This document shows positions 1 to 11,251 of a DNA stretch of 64,000 bases, in pieces. The translations under genes were made by a program, and so were the position numbers. How positions within the stretch are numbered: the stretch's first letter is position 1; the number at the start of each line of letters is the position of its first letter. The notes under the pieces were generated by a model. It ran no database searches. It was not told where the DNA came from and worked only from the letters and a program-made list of their open reading frames with translations. Source of the DNA: Kalaharituber pfeilii (taxonomy: Eukaryota > Ascomycota > Pezizomycetes > Pezizales > Pezizaceae); the NCBI GenBank assembly GCA_015179045.1, contig WHUZ01000008.1, forward strand, positions 310,001 through 374,000, in the 5' to 3' direction.

Positions 1-773
1 CATGTATCACCCGTTCCAATACCTTCTCCACGCGCACACATACATACATACCCATATACATCATCACCTCCCTCCAAACACCCCATTATCGCAATCACAA
101 AAACAACCATTTCATATACCAAACGCCCGCCCCTGAAGTGAAACATATAGTAGCCACTCTTCCCACACGCAACTTCCCCAAAATATCGAATCTTGCATAT
201 GCCTGCATCTCCAATCCATGGATGGTAACGCGCAGAATCTAAATTTTTTCTTATATCTTGTGAAATGTCATAGCTTACAAACATGAACCTGTTGTTATGA
301 GGCCCGGAACTGTTCGATACCACTGTCGTGTCCGATATCCCCTTCTAATACAGTGCTGCTGGGACATAGTGCATTGGTAGGCCCAGAGGTTCGGCATTTG
401 CGTTGCCGTGCATCGAGACCGTCCTTGGGGCCGCCGGGATATCCGGTGATTGTGCTGTGGAGCATGGAAATTCCATTAATACATTGGATTGAGGGTAATC
501 TATGGACCCCGCATGATGGAGCCATCAGTCGGGATTTTTCAATCTATATCCACTTGTATAACTAATACTACCAAACACACGAATAATAGAAGTAATTACT
601 ACAGACAAAAAAAACACTCTCAAAAACCGCAAACAATGAAAACGCATCGTAGATGTCTCGAAAAATTCTGTGCCCGGACTCTAGTCAAACTCAGCTTCGC
701 AACTATACTCTCGCTGGAACTATGCTACTTGTATGCATATTAATCCAATCCCCTGCTGGTATGACCCTAGCCC
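1..773. other. Intergenic region, no gene recognised
   Basis: No open frame here has a recognisable motif, and none links by plausible splice sites to the neighbouring ankyrin gene. It is AC-rich at the left edge (CATACATACAT-type microsatellite near 35-60) and probably holds the 3' flank of the ankyrin gene, which ends at 774. Confidence 0.5.
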
Positions 774-3700
774 TCACGGCCTCGGAAACTCCATTGACGG
801 GGCATGCGTAACATGCATGTGCTTGTACAATTTTTTAAAGACACTCACCGCCGAGACGCCCTCATCGTCCTCCCAATACGGATCCGCGCCCGCGCAGACC
901 AGCAGCCGGTTCAGCTTCATCCTAGTTCCACATGGTCCTTGCGAGCGCCACGACTTGGTCAGCGCAATCAGTCCGGTCCCATGGACTTGCGCCTCTGCGC
1001 CCTGCCGCATCAGCCACTTGACTGCGCCCAGGCGCTGGTGCTGGCACGCCAGCATCAGCGCGGTCAGGGGCTCCCCCGTGCACAGCTCGGCAGCGGCGAG
1101 ATCCTGGCCCAGCGCACGCGCGTGCTCGCACAGGAGCTCCATGGCCTCGACAAGGCCCGCTTTTGCGGCCCACATGAGCGGCGTGAATGCGTGCTCGTCG
1201 CGCGCGCGCAGGTCTACGCCAGGCGCCATCTGTAGCAGCATCTGCAGACATCGGAGGGACCGCGCGTGGGGTATGCTGTAGTACCACTCCCTGCCCATCC
1301 TCGGCCAGATGATCCCATTGGAACACAGCGCCGAGAGCGGCGTAACCCCACCCTTATTTGGTATACCGGCCGTCTTCCGGGCGACTGGGTGAGCAAGCAG
1401 TACGTGTAGGGACCTCTCTGCCGCCGTCATGGCCGCCCACATGAGCGGCGTGTTGCCATCCGCGCCCGCCACCGCTGGATTCGCGCCAGGCAGGCCCAGG
1501 AGCATCTCGACAACCTCGTAATGGTCAAGCCGGGCTGCGATACATAACGGTGTATCGCCGCGGCTGGTCTTCTTGTCCGGGTCGATGCGGCCGTGGGCAG
1601 CATCCAGCAGCGCACGAGCTAGCACCGGTGGGCCCGCAGCCGCCGCTTTGTATAAGGGCGTTTCTCCAGAGCCATCCTCGCAGTTGGGGTCCACGGCGCC
1701 TGCGGGGAGCTGGCTGAGAAGGTGTCTGATGATGCGGACGTGGCCGTCGAATTTCGAGAGCTTGCCTGCATCGTGGTTCCACCTTGCGTGCTCTATAAGG
1801 CCGCCGGAGGCGGCGTGGCACAGCGCGCTCCCTCTGTCACAGGAGTCCGGAGAACCCTTCACGCCTGCCCTGGCGAACTCCAGCAGGGCGCAGAAGGCGT
1901 CGTAGTTGCCTTCGAAGGCCGCGTAGCGGAGCGCTGTCCAGTGGGTGGACGTGGAATCTCTGTTGTCATACCACTTGGCGGTAGGGTCGAAGAACGCGCG
2001 CGGATGCGTCAGGAGCAGCTGCACCATATCCGCGCTCCGCACACGCGCGGCCTGCACCAGCGTGCGGCCGCGGCGCGGATCGCCGGGACTGTGTTCGCCG
2101 GCCGCGGGCGCCGGCACCTCCGGGAGCTGGTCGAGCAGGAGCCGCGCGACGCCGACGTGGTCGCATTGGATCGCGGCCTGGAGCGGGTTCGGCCGATCCT
2201 TGTGGGGGTCGGGGTGCAGCTTCCAGATCTCCTCGCGGCGCAGCTCCGGCCTGGCGAGCAGGAACCGCACCATGTCGACGTTGCCGCGCGCCGCCGCGTC
2301 GCACATGGCGACGCACATGGGGGTCCGGTGGGGCGTCGGGCCGGCGTTCACGTCCACGCCGCCGCCGCCGCCGCCGTGCTCCAGCAGCATCGCGGCCGCG
2401 CGCGGCGCCCCGACGGGCCACGCCGCGACCAGCGAGAGCGGCCCACACGACCTGTTTAGGGGCAGCCTGCAGTTGTGCGCCGCGACGATGCCCGGCGCCG
2501 CCGCAAGAAGCGTCTCGAGGCACCGCATGCGCCGCCGGGCCTCGCGCCTGCGCTGCGTCTCCCCCTCGCTCCGGCTCATGCACGTCGCCGCGTAGAGCGC
2601 GCTGAACATCGGCATCTGCGGTGGCCCGTCCCAGACCACGCGCTCGACGTCCTCGCCGGGGCGCCACGCGTGGACGTGCTCCATGATCGCCCGGATCACG
2701 CCGCGGTGGCCGTTGCGGCACGCCAGCCAGAACGGCGTGTGGCCCCACTGGTCGATCTGCGTCAGCCACGTGCGCGCCGTCTCGGCGTCCGCGTGCTGCA
2801 ATAGATAGCGGACGCTCTCCTGATCACCCGTCTCCGCCGCCCGCGCCAGCGGCGACCACCATCCGTGGCCCGCTGTCAGCTGAATCCATTCGTGGCGGAA
2901 CAGCCAGCGCGCCACCGTCCCGCCACCGCCGCCCTTCAGATCCTCGCCGCCCCCCTCGCCGGCCCAAGGATCCCGGCCGTCCCCGCACCTCCACCCGAAC
3001 GCCAGCGCAGTCCTGCCCTCCTTGTCCTCCGCGTTCACCATCTCGATCCCCCACTGCAAGCCCTCGCTCTGCGGCATGCCTTCCGCGCGGACCTTCGCCC
3101 ACCCAACCACCCACTTGGCGATCCCAAGCTGGCTCCGGCTTGCAGCAACATGCAGGACGGTCCGCCCCGCATCCGTCCTGGCAAATGGGTCCATTCCCGC
3201 CTCCTCCACCAGCGACCGTACGCCCGCGCCCCACCCCGCCCACGCCGCATAGTGCACCGGCATCCATCCTTCGCTGTCGCACAGCGCCCATCGCGACGTC
3301 CGCTGGCCTAACTCTTGCTGTGCCCGTCGGATCAAGCTTCTCAGCACCCTCAGATGTCTGCACGTGTCGCTGCCATTGTTGTCGTCACCTCCGTCATCAT
3401 CTTTCTCTCCTTTCGCCGTCCCCTTCCATCCCAATGGTTCCGCTGCCCACCCGACTGCCCCCCTGTTTTTGCTTCCAAACCCTCTCGCAACCGCAACCCT
3501 CCCATGGAGCTCTTCACTTAGTAGCATCCCTACAAGCTCCTCATCTCCCCTCCATGCTGCCCATGCTAGTGGCGTGCGGCCCTCCCCGTCGAATACATTT
3601 ATATCCATCCTCCCCAGTACCTTCCTCTCCCACTCACCCCGCATCGCCAACATCCCCATTCCCAACAACTCCCTCACAGAACCCAGCCCCACTCGTCCTC

Positions 3701-3917
3701 CCGCCCGCCCCACCGCACACACCCACAGCAACAACGTCTCCAGCCCTTTGACAACCCTCAAATCGTCCAGCACCAGCACCTCCTCTTCTTCTTGCTCAAC
3801 AACTTGCTCCCCCGCACGCTTCACAGCCTCCTCCAATCCCTTCCATACCACCTCCGCCTCCTCCTCGCTCACGACCGTCCCAAACCTCAATACCCTAAAT
3901 GCATATCTCGCATGCAT
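774..3917 (-). CDS. Large ankyrin-repeat protein
   Basis: An uninterrupted frame encodes about 1,047 residues from the ATG at 3917; the frame stays open upstream to a possible splice acceptor (ACAG) near 3985, so a 5' exon may be missing. Ankyrin signatures recur along the whole length, for example TPLAWAAWRGDEELVGMLL near residue 120, TVLHVAASRSQLGIAKWVV near 255, TPFWLACRNGHRGVI near 395, TPLYKAAAAGPPVLARALL near 735, TPLCIAARLDHYEVVEMLL near 770 and TPLMWAAKAGLVEAMELL near 905. Ankyrin stacks are protein-binding scaffolds; no catalytic domain is visible. An acidic EEEEEVLVLDD stretch lies near residue 65. GC content is clearly higher than in the repeat-rich DNA to the right. In this clade similar proteins often begin with an F-box, but no F-box is seen here. 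The frame is intact, so I take it as a functioning host gene; the partner is unknown. Confidence 0.85.
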   Translation of the reverse strand: MHARYAFRVLRFGTVVSEEEAEVVWKGLEEAVKRAGEQVVEQEEEEVLVLDDLRVVKGLETLLLWVCAVGRAGGRVGLGSVRELLGMGMLAMRGEWERKVLGRMDINVFDGEGRTPLAWAAWRGDEELVGMLLSEELHGRVAVARGFGSKNRGAVGWAAEPLGWKGTAKGEKDDDGGDDNNGSDTCRHLRVLRSLIRRAQQELGQRTSRWALCDSEGWMPVHYAAWAGWGAGVRSLVEEAGMDPFARTDAGRTVLHVAASRSQLGIAKWVVGWAKVRAEGMPQSEGLQWGIEMVNAEDKEGRTALAFGWRCGDGRDPWAGEGGGEDLKGGGGGTVARWLFRHEWIQLTAGHGWWSPLARAAETGDQESVRYLLQHADAETARTWLTQIDQWGHTPFWLACRNGHRGVIRAIMEHVHAWRPGEDVERVVWDGPPQMPMFSALYAATCMSRSEGETQRRREARRRMRCLETLLAAAPGIVAAHNCRLPLNRSCGPLSLVAAWPVGAPRAAAMLLEHGGGGGGVDVNAGPTPHRTPMCVAMCDAAARGNVDMVRFLLARPELRREEIWKLHPDPHKDRPNPLQAAIQCDHVGVARLLLDQLPEVPAPAAGEHSPGDPRRGRTLVQAARVRSADMVQLLLTHPRAFFDPTAKWYDNRDSTSTHWTALRYAAFEGNYDAFCALLEFARAGVKGSPDSCDRGSALCHAASGGLIEHARWNHDAGKLSKFDGHVRIIRHLLSQLPAGAVDPNCEDGSGETPLYKAAAAGPPVLARALLDAAHGRIDPDKKTSRGDTPLCIAARLDHYEVVEMLLGLPGANPAVAGADGNTPLMWAAMTAAERSLHVLLAHPVARKTAGIPNKGGVTPLSALCSNGIIWPRMGREWYYSIPHARSLRCLQMLLQMAPGVDLRARDEHAFTPLMWAAKAGLVEAMELLCEHARALGQDLAAAELCTGEPLTALMLACQHQRLGAVKWLMRQGAEAQVHGTGLIALTKSWRSQGPCGTRMKLNRLLVCAGADPYWEDDEGVSAVSVFKKLYKHMHVTHAPSMEFPRP

Positions 3918-4189
3918 GAACCTCTTCGCTGCGATTCTCAATTCGCACGAAACCTCTCGGCTCCTGTATAGTAAGTTAGACCGTGTGCGGATAGCCTCTC
4001 ACTGGTTGCAGGAAAAAAAAAAAGCTGAGAGTGAATCAAAAGTATCTTCAAAGTGAATTAAAAACTGACAGTAGTTCTTCCGTTTCCGTCATTCTCTCCA
4101 TTCCTAATGTAGACTTCGTTTCTGGTTTGGCGTTTTGTATTAGACCTCGGTATCTATGTACGCATGTTAACTTTTTCCCCTGGGCGGCG

Positions 4190-4578
4190 GACAGGATCGG
4201 GAAGTCGGTGGTGACGGAAGGAGGGTTGCGCCAGAAGTGGAAAAAACTGCGCGCAGCGGAGAGGAGGGAGGTGGGGTACGGAGGGGGTGCAGTGATGAGG
4301 TGGGGGCAGGGGGGCAGCCACTGCCTTCACCAGGTTGAGGACGGGGAAGGGGATGGGGGAAGGAATGGGATATCAGAATAGGCAAGGCGGGCAGAGGGGG
4401 GCAGGTGCGGGTGTGGAGAAAAGCCAACGGCAGACCACCTGGCGTTCAGGTGTGAGGAGGTAGAGTACCCGGAAGGATGGGGAAGGTGGGAGGATATTGA
4501 CGAGAAGAAGTGGACGGGCAGAGCAGGAGAACGGAGAGGCGGGTGGATGTGCTGGGAGAGTTTTTTGGTTCGTTGAAG
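4190..4578 (+). pseudogene. Decayed LINE C-terminus relic
   Basis: Three frames together spell the end of a Tad-type LINE ORF2. One frame has KSVVTEGGLRQKWK...LRAAERREVG, another KEWDIRIGKAG, and a third a terminal HLAFRCEEVEYPEGWGRW...WESFLVR. A Cys-His zinc-knuckle (CRCG...HLAFRC) is split by frameshifts. The piece is inactive. It lies just upstream of the ankyrin gene, so it may have displaced that gene's first exon. No poly(A) or target duplication was found, so this is an old, truncated copy. Confidence 0.55.
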
Positions 4579-4581
4579 GTG

Positions 4582-4625
4582 TAGGGGGAGGGGGAGGGGG
4601 AGGGGGAGGGGGAGGGGGAGGGGGC
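4582..4625 (+). repeat. GGGGGA hexamer tandem repeat
   Basis: About seven perfect copies of a six-base GGGGGA unit follow directly on the LINE relic. The long proline/leucine-rich frame on the other strand (4327-4857) is explained by this repeat and is not called as a gene. Confidence 0.8.
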
Positions 4626-5600
4626 GATTTTTGTTTGTTCGAAGGTGGCGGTGGAGGAAAGTTGTAGTTATTTTAGTGCCTCGGGGAGGGTTGAGTTTTC
4701 CGTTTGTAGAGATGGCGGCGGAGGGGTAGTTAGGTAAGCCTGCCTCCGGGGCTTTAGTTCTTACCTTTCTTGTAGTGTATCCTCGAAGTAAGATTTTTGG
4801 AGAAAGAAAAAGAGTATCTCGCTGCGGTGGTGCTGTATATTCGTTCGGGGGCAGCAATCACCGGAACGTCTACTATTCAAGTACTTTATGAACAAAAGCT
4901 CTTTTCTGTCCGATACTTGTTCTGGAAGCCCAAATTACGTATCATCCGTGCGCTAGCATTGTAATTTAGTCAGATGTCCCCCCACACTAAGTAGTCCTTG
5001 CCCCTGTATGGAGTATGACTATGCATTGGGAAATCGGAACGTTACACCACCGCTTCGGTGGGGCAGACATGTAAGATTTCGGCTGCCGATGCACCACCGG
5101 TAGCCTTCTATGCTTAATTCCGAACAAAATTTTAGCCTTAAATACTGCTACACTGGACGAACCCTTGCAAAGAAAAATTAGCTATACCGCATGCCCCAGA
5201 CCGGACAAACCAAAACTGTTAGTCTTTTTAAAAATCAAACTAACATATAAAACTTAGTTAGCTGAGGGCAAAACTCATGAGACTGCTTTTTTGTACGTTG
5301 CATGTGTTGTAGTGGGAGTGTTCTCTATATGTTGAATTCGTTGAAGTTGTGTAATATCTGAGGAGATTAAGAACCCTGGAACCGAACATACCTTTCAATG
5401 GGCTTACTAAGTTCGGTACCCCGCTGCCGGGCACCCCTGCAAAATGTTGTTATAGCCGACGCTAGGTTAAACCGGACTTTGAAAGGTGGGTCGTCCAGTA
5501 TATAGCAAGGAGACTATATGGAAAGGCGTAGATCAGGAATGACTAGTCATCTGTTGCAGAGCCGCAAGGTGGATCTTCCAGAAGGTGACTCATGGATACT

Positions 5601-5601
<1 letters not shown>
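4626..5601. other. Intergenic, no gene recognised
   Basis: No supported coding region. A short inverted repeat (ACCACCGCTTCGGTGG near 5046-5062) and scattered GTTCGGTACC-like motifs near 5411-5420 are present. I see no tRNA or 5S structure. Confidence 0.4.
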
Positions 5602-5639
<38 letters not shown>

Positions 5640-5672
5640 TTCATTTACTCGCGTTGCCGCCTGGTAGGCTAA
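5602..5672 (-). mobile_element. Tail-A micro-retroposon
   Basis: A run of about 36 T followed by ATTTCATTTACTCGCG and GCCGCCTGGTAGGC is the reverse complement of tail A. The hairpin reads GCCT-ACC-AGGC on the element strand, a paired change relative to the usual GCCC...GGGC. No clear target duplication was found, and the base after the hairpin diverges (TAACG instead of TATGGCG). Confidence 0.6.
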
Positions 5673-6389
5673 CGTAACGAAAGCCACGTAGATGCTTGCC
5701 TCTAACCCAAACTTAACCAGCCGTTTTGGAAAAAAACTTGTTGGAGCGAGCTTAGCGGAGAATGTTTTCTTTGTGTTCATAATCCAAAAAGCTTCTCAAC
5801 CGTACCCTCGGGGGAAGAAAATTAGAACAGCGCTGTCGCAAACCCGTCTGGGTGCGTGGGGTGGGGATCTTGGCATTTCACGTGCCCATGGTGAGGGAAG
5901 GCCGGAGGGGGAGGTAACTACTAGAAGGGGAAGGGGGTACCGGGTAGGGAAGAGTATTTAGTGAGGGGAGAAGAGGGAGGCCTCAGAGGAGGATCATCAT
6001 CGTTACAAGGTTGAAGAAAAGTCAGATCCATAGACCTCGATCAATTCCAGCTGCTTGCTCCTTCTTCCCTCTAGTCCACTTTCCTCCTCTACAGCGCTCG
6101 CTCGCTTCAAGCCACCCCTACCGAAGTTACCCTAAGGATATGCTTGTCAGAACCTTGATTCTCAGCCACCCTGTTGACTTTCTGGACAGGTACAAAAAGG
6201 GAAAAGCCGTTCCGCATCTTTTTTCATACATAAGGGATGGCTCTTGTGCTCTGATTTGTTTTATGGATCATCTTTCCTCAGGAGACTATTAAGCTATTGA
6301 TCCTGCTGCCGCAAACCCGTGACTTGATACCCCTATATTAGAAAAGCCTTGCTTCTCCCAGCATTTTCCATTGAACTCTTCTTGTTAGA
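5673..6389. other. Intergenic, no gene recognised
   Basis: Several small frames occur (5692-5961, 6011-6292) but lack motifs, codon regularity or splice links. It may contain the promoter of the Gln/Pro-rich gene that starts at 6390. Confidence 0.35.
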
Positions 6390-8114
6390 ATGTCCTTTGG
6401 AAACCAGGAGCTGAACTGCAACATGGATCTTCTGGACTTTGATGACATGTTCTATGAAGACTGCCCTACGGTCTTTGACCAGTTTCCTGAGTTGTGGGAA
6501 CCTGGTCTTGGGCATGAAGATGCATCTCCCGCTGCCCAGGATCAAGCTGCAGTTTGTTCGAACTCCCAAAACGGAGAACGTAAGTTCGCACAGGATTTGG
6601 AGGCTGAATTTGCTCAAGTCCTGGATGAACTCTTCGGTGAGGATCACGAGAGACAATATATAGGAAACGATACCCAGTTCGGAGAGGTTGTCAACACCCA
6701 TGCTCACACCTAAAGCCGCAGTTACACCCACTGCCGCTAATGCTGCTGAGACCTGCGCCCCCACCGGGGCTATGCACTCAGCAAGCAGAGCTCCTGGCAC
6801 ACACTTGGCAAAGTGCTCCTAGCACACAGTCTTGGCAAAGTGCTCCTAGCACACAGTCTTGGCAAAGTGCTCCTAGCACACAGTCTTGGCCAAGTGCTCC
6901 TGAGACAATCGATCCTAGGAAGACCGTGTATACCTGCTTCCCGGAGCCTATCCAGCCCGTGCCTTGTGCGCCTGCACAGTTTCCGAAGTGCATACAACAC
7001 CCTACTGGCACTCCGATCGTGAATGATGCAGGTATTGTCAATACGAGCAACATATCCAGTCCCAGCCAGCCCGCGGCAAGTGCAGCAGCGGGAAATCCAT
7101 TCTGGCATCCGGCGCCGAAGACGGGCCCCGCCCCAGAGCCGAAAAGTCTGCTGCCTTCACCATCAAAGAGGAGCACAAGGAGGGGGGCAGCTGAGTCCAC
7201 TCTGGCTGTGCCGTGCGCGCCTCTACGTCTCTCTCCGGGGCTATAGCTCCCAACCAAGGCGTATAGCTTCAATAGCGCAGGGAAAGCCAATACTGCAGAC
7301 GTGACCGGTCCAAGCGTGCCCATCGCAAGGGCCACGACGGGGAATCCTGTCACGAGTCTTCGAGCACCCTCCCCGAACGCCCCAACCGCTACGCTGAAGA
7401 TAGGCAGCGAGCCCACCGCAGGTGCCACAGCGCGGCGGAAGCCAAGCTTGTTTCTCCCAAGACATCTGCCTTCAGACACCGCAGTCAAAGCCGGCGCCGG
7501 CGTGCCGCAACCTGTCCTCGTCGCACAGCAGCGTACTCAGCCTCAGCCCTCCAAAAGGAGCTCGACACAAGGGCCTGGGCCAAACCCCCCCGTGTCCGAT
7601 CTAGAACTGATGAGAGCGAGAAAGCTGCCAAGAAAACTGCAGGCCCGCCGCCCAAAAGGCCAACCGCCCCCCCTCCAGATTCTGCCAGGATTATCACCCC
7701 TCCAAGCTCGGGCGAAGACACTCTCCCGAGGCTACCGGCGCCCAAGAAAACCTAAAAGGGCAGGGGCCCCTGTAAGGGCCGTAGTTGGTCGATAAGGACG
7801 GGGACGCAGCCAGCAAATCACCTGCACACTGGGCGACAGGTTGCACAGCAACTCACCCCAGAAGGACAATCGCTGCCGGCAAGCGTACATATGGGAGCGT
7901 CGCCTGACCAGGATGCCATCACGGCCTCGGGTCCACAGATACAGTTCCTGCAACGCACCCCACAGGGACACAGCTTGCTGCCAGCGGGCATGCAGATGGA
8001 AAGGGCCGCTCAAGCGCAGGAGCTTTGGATGCACGGGGCACTGCAGCCACAGGAGGCCACGCGACAGCAGTTCCCGGCCGCGCCCCAAGATAATCTTGGT
8101 CGTTATCATTAGGC
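6390..8114 (+). pseudogene. Decayed Gln/Pro-rich protein gene
   Basis: The ATG at 6390 opens an acidic N-terminus (MDLLDFDDMFYEDC...LDELFGED) of about 107 residues. Coding character then continues in other frames: a TQSWQSAPS nonapeptide repeat (6805-6903), a Ser/Pro/Ala-rich stretch to 7246, then the same frame again after one TAG at 7244-7246, and finally a Gln-rich tail (VAQQLTPEGQSLPAS...) ending at 8112. The TAG is a single C-to-T step from CAG. At least two further frame changes are needed, so the gene looks dead unless unseen introns explain them. Composition (acidic start, Gln/Pro-rich body, basic KPKRAGAP patch) resembles a transcription activator, but no DNA-binding domain is seen. 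The 3' 833 bp is repeated at 15434-16269. Confidence 0.45.
6805..6903 (+). repeat. 27-bp coding tandem repeat
   Basis: About 3.5 copies of a 27-bp unit beginning TGCTCCTAGCACACAGTC (starts at 6813, 6840, 6867, partial at 6894). It encodes the nonapeptide WQSAPSTQS. The last unit has CCAAG instead of CAAAG. Confidence 0.9.
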
Positions 8115-8172
8115 AGGAACTTTGGAGCTTGGGCAGGACATCTCTCTGGCCTTGCAAGAGCCACTCTCAGTA
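7340..8172 (+). repeat. 833-bp direct repeat, left copy
   Basis: From GGGAATCCTGTCACGAG to CCACTCTCAGTA this segment is repeated almost identically at 15434-16269. Differences are scattered single bases and small indels. The two copies bracket the 7.2-kb transposon-like unit. Similarity starts exactly where a miniature-element end (...CCAGACTA) abuts the right copy. Confidence 0.9.
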
Positions 8173-8191
8173 GCGGAAGTCGCTAGGAAGG

Positions 8192-8216
8192 TCTGGCATA
8201 AAACTTTTTTTATTTG
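8192..8216 (+). repeat. Left terminal inverted repeat
   Basis: 25 bp, begins TCTGGCATAAAAC and ends TTATTTG; identical in reverse complement to 15382-15406. Confidence 0.85.
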
Positions 8217-8247
8217 TATGGCGGTCCAACGGGAGCATGTTCTTAGT

Positions 8248-8299
8248 TAGTCTGGTTGGCACAAGCCCTTCCGCTAAAGGGCTTGTGCCAACCAGACTA
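8248..8299. mobile_element. 52-bp hairpin mini-transposon
   Basis: TAGTCTGGTTGGCACAAGCC and its reverse complement form nearly the entire 52 bp, so the insertion is a single hairpin. It is flanked by a perfect 9-bp duplication, GTTCTTAGT (8239-8247 and 8300-8308). It must be mobilised in trans. Confidence 0.85.
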
Positions 8300-8500
8300 G
8301 TTCTTAGTATAACTTGGCGTATCAACGCCTCCCAACCACAACAAATAAAGCGATTTCGCCTCTTATCTCACACTTATTCCCTGTCCATCCCATCCAAGGA
8401 TCTACATATTTCTACCAGTCAGTCCTAGTACTTATCCGTATGTAAACAATATCCTTGTATAGAGGCAAATTGTATCTAACTGGAGCTATGTACAGTGAAG

Positions 8501-10582
8501 AATGCCTCCAAAAAGGAATCCATTGTCAGGGGCTGCGAAAAAGGCTGCTGCTACAAAAGCTGCTGCTGTTCAGAAGAGAAATGCGAGAGGTGCGAAGATT
8601 GACGATCCAGACGACGACGACATTGAAGAGGTTGAAGATGTGGTTTCAGCATCTCAAAATGATAAGCCGGTTGCAGTTCATGTTTATGCCGGATCTCAAG
8701 AGTCTCAAGGTAGTGAGATTCTAGTAAACAAAAGAGTCAAGTTGGCGGCTGCCCCACCCATCTCGATGATTCCATTATCCTCCATCAAGTGGTGGCCTAA
8801 GGGGTTCAAAGAGGAGATTGAAGCTTGTTTGGCGAGGAAGGAGGAACTCGTCGGGTGTTGTAACTGGGAACAAAGACTTGCGAATTTCGCCGTCCGAGGC
8901 TTGACTAAGGAAAAGCTCCAGCAGTTAATGCAGGCCACTCGGGGTTTGAATAAAAACCAGATTTTGTTGATGGAAATCGATGATGATGGTAATAAGAATG
9001 AGGTGCCGCTTGGAGTCAAAGTCGGAAGGCAACTGCGACGTTATAACAACAGCTTGATGAGATCCTATCGGGTCAATTTCGACGCTCTGTTAAAAATGTT
9101 TCTCGAGTGTCCGTCCTCTCAAAAGCTACTGGAGTGTGTCCTCGGTCAAGTTGAGATGCGTGGCGTGGCTCGAGCTATCAACGACTTCTACCCCGTGGCG
9201 GATGAAATGGAAATCAACGAATGCTTTATTCAAGGAAACCTCGGGCTGATTTCTGATGTCTGGAATCCAATCCTAGACGTGGTCGAAAAGGATTTTCTGT
9301 TCACTCATCCGACGTGGGCGGAGAAGTTTATTAAGTCTACTTGTATTACGCTTGGTTGGCTGTTGACAGATTTACTGAAGACAGAAAATCCGCGTGAGAA
9401 AATCAAGGCCTACGAAGTTCGGAAGTTGGCTGCCAGATACTCTCTGCAGAACAATTTACGGAGGCGATTACGAAAGGCAACCTTAATGTCCCTGTCGAAT
9501 GGCCAACAGAGGAGGAATTAGTCAAGCCAAAAAAATGGGGATCTAGACGTGGTCCGAGTTCCAATTATGGGCAACTCAAAGGGGCGAGGTTGGCTGAAAG
9601 AGAAGCAGAGAACGTTATTGAGGAAGTATTAGCAGGTGTGTTGGATAATCCGGACTCCGGGATTAAAGTCCCAGAAAAACCAGATGGGCTTCCCAGCGTT
9701 TTGGAGACGTTTAGTACATTGGAGCAGGGGGACTATATGATCGGTGTGCTTAAAGCAAAGTCACAGGCGATGAGGGCAGTGGAAGTGCTTCTGAAGCGGG
9801 GGAGGGAAGAGGTTGAGGGGAAGTGTGGAGAGCTGGAGACATGGGTGAGTGAATTGAAGGCCCAGGTTGATGGTGCAGTGCACGGGCGCATGCAGACAGC
9901 AACCGCTGAGAGGTATATCAATGAGTGCAAAGGGATGTTCAGGGAGGCAGAAAAGAGAGAACATGAGAAGAATGTGCAAGCAAAGTCGTCGACGAACGCA
10001 GCACAAAATCACTCCGAGCATCCAAATATACCTACTACGACAGAGATTTGGGGCGCGTTTACGGCATGGGTGGCATATCTGAAGAAGATTGAGGTATTCA
10101 AGGAAGCAGTCCGTGGGTACGATGCGGGTATGCATTACGCACTTCCCCCTCCGGCAATGCAACAACAACAACCAATGGTTGGGCCTATGCAGCAACCTAT
10201 GGGTGGACCCATGCAACATCAGATGCAGCCCCAAGTTATGCAGTCCTCACCGGATGGCAGGGTGTATATGGTTCCTTATGGGGTTGGTATGCCGCATATG
10301 CATCAGAATTATGGCATATACGCGATGGCGGGTTATGGAAATGGACCTAACTCAAATCACGTGGGAATGCAACTTCCTCAATTTGTGGCTGGTAAGGATG
10401 AGGTTCCTAATACGCCTGGAAGTCTACCTGCTTCGGGGCAAGGATCGGTTACGCCTACCGGAGATGTGCTGTCTAGCGGAGGGAGTGATACCACTACTGC
10501 AAATGCTTCTGCCCCCGAGCATGGATCTACGGGTAGTGCCTGCAGTACCCCAGTCTCAGAGGGTGCTAATCAGAGTGGGTAA
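8501..10582 (+). pseudogene. Unknown Gln/Met-rich transposon gene, one frameshift
   Basis: The ATG at 8502 starts MPPKRNPLSGAAKKAAATK, an Ala/Lys-rich segment followed by an acidic patch (DDPDDDDIEEVEDV). The frame runs to 9521; near 9448 coding sense moves to another frame (EQFTEAITKGNLNVPVEWP follows YSLQ) as if one base were lost, and continues to the stop at 10582. Taken together about 690 residues: an alpha-helical middle (WWPKGFKEEIEACLARKEE...), a probable coiled coil (KRGREEVEGKCGELETWVSEL) and a Met/Gln-rich low-complexity region near the end (QQQQPMVGPMQQPMGGPM). I do not recognise the family. It lies just inside the left inverted repeat and is upstream of the helicase on the same strand, so I infer an accessory protein of the mobile unit. 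A sequencing error could mimic the frameshift. Confidence 0.6.
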
Positions 10583-11251
10583 TCGAGTATTTGCATTCAT
10601 GGGTTACTACTCAACCCAGAATTTGATTGGATCAGGGGTATATAGTTTGGATGGGAAAAAAGTTTAGTATCGATGTGCTCATTTCTTTCTTTTTTCCGGT
10701 ACATACGTAGGCTGTACATAATTGATGTACATATGGGTAAATCAATTATACCGTCTCAAGCTTAACGTATGAAGTCAATGTTACTCGGTGGAGTAGAATG
10801 ATCATGACATATTGGGAGTGATTCCGCAGATGTGAATTAATAACCGGGGAGTGTGATGTGAATGCTATATCATAGTATATGCGGTATGTCTGCCTAAGCT
10901 TAGATATTACCCAAAGTAGATATATCTAGGCCATGCTAACGATTTGCCTTGAACCTGTATCGAGATGAGCTCGTCATCATCTCCTGATTCATTATGCTCG
11001 ATACGAATTGCAATCTGTAACGTAATAATGAAGTTCATCTGTGTTCATGGGCCGTGAGCCTGGCCCGATATTGCCGAAAGCGGCAATGTTGATATTGCTG
11101 TTTATATCAACATTTGTATTTCCCGTGGTTGCGTAGTAACCACACTCCCCATCAACACCTGCGATACTTTCAATAACAATCCCCCACAACAGCATTACGG
11201 GTACCAAGAGAGAGTCAATTACTACGGGATCGCAACAATTCCTTCGGTGTA
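10583..11251. other. Intergenic within the 7.2-kb unit
   Basis: Holds the 3' end of the Gln/Met-rich gene and the upstream region of the helicase. No RNA gene or further frame is supported. Confidence 0.45.

Noticed and set aside
4327..4857. 176-residue Pro/Leu-rich minus-strand frame
   Set aside because: It crosses the GGGGGA hexamer repeat and is antisense to a LINE relic; no motif or splice support.
9448..9450. Programmed -1 frameshift in the Gln/Met-rich gene
   Set aside because: No slippery heptamer (X XXY YYZ) or downstream pseudoknot is seen, and the other two genes of the unit also carry simple lesions.
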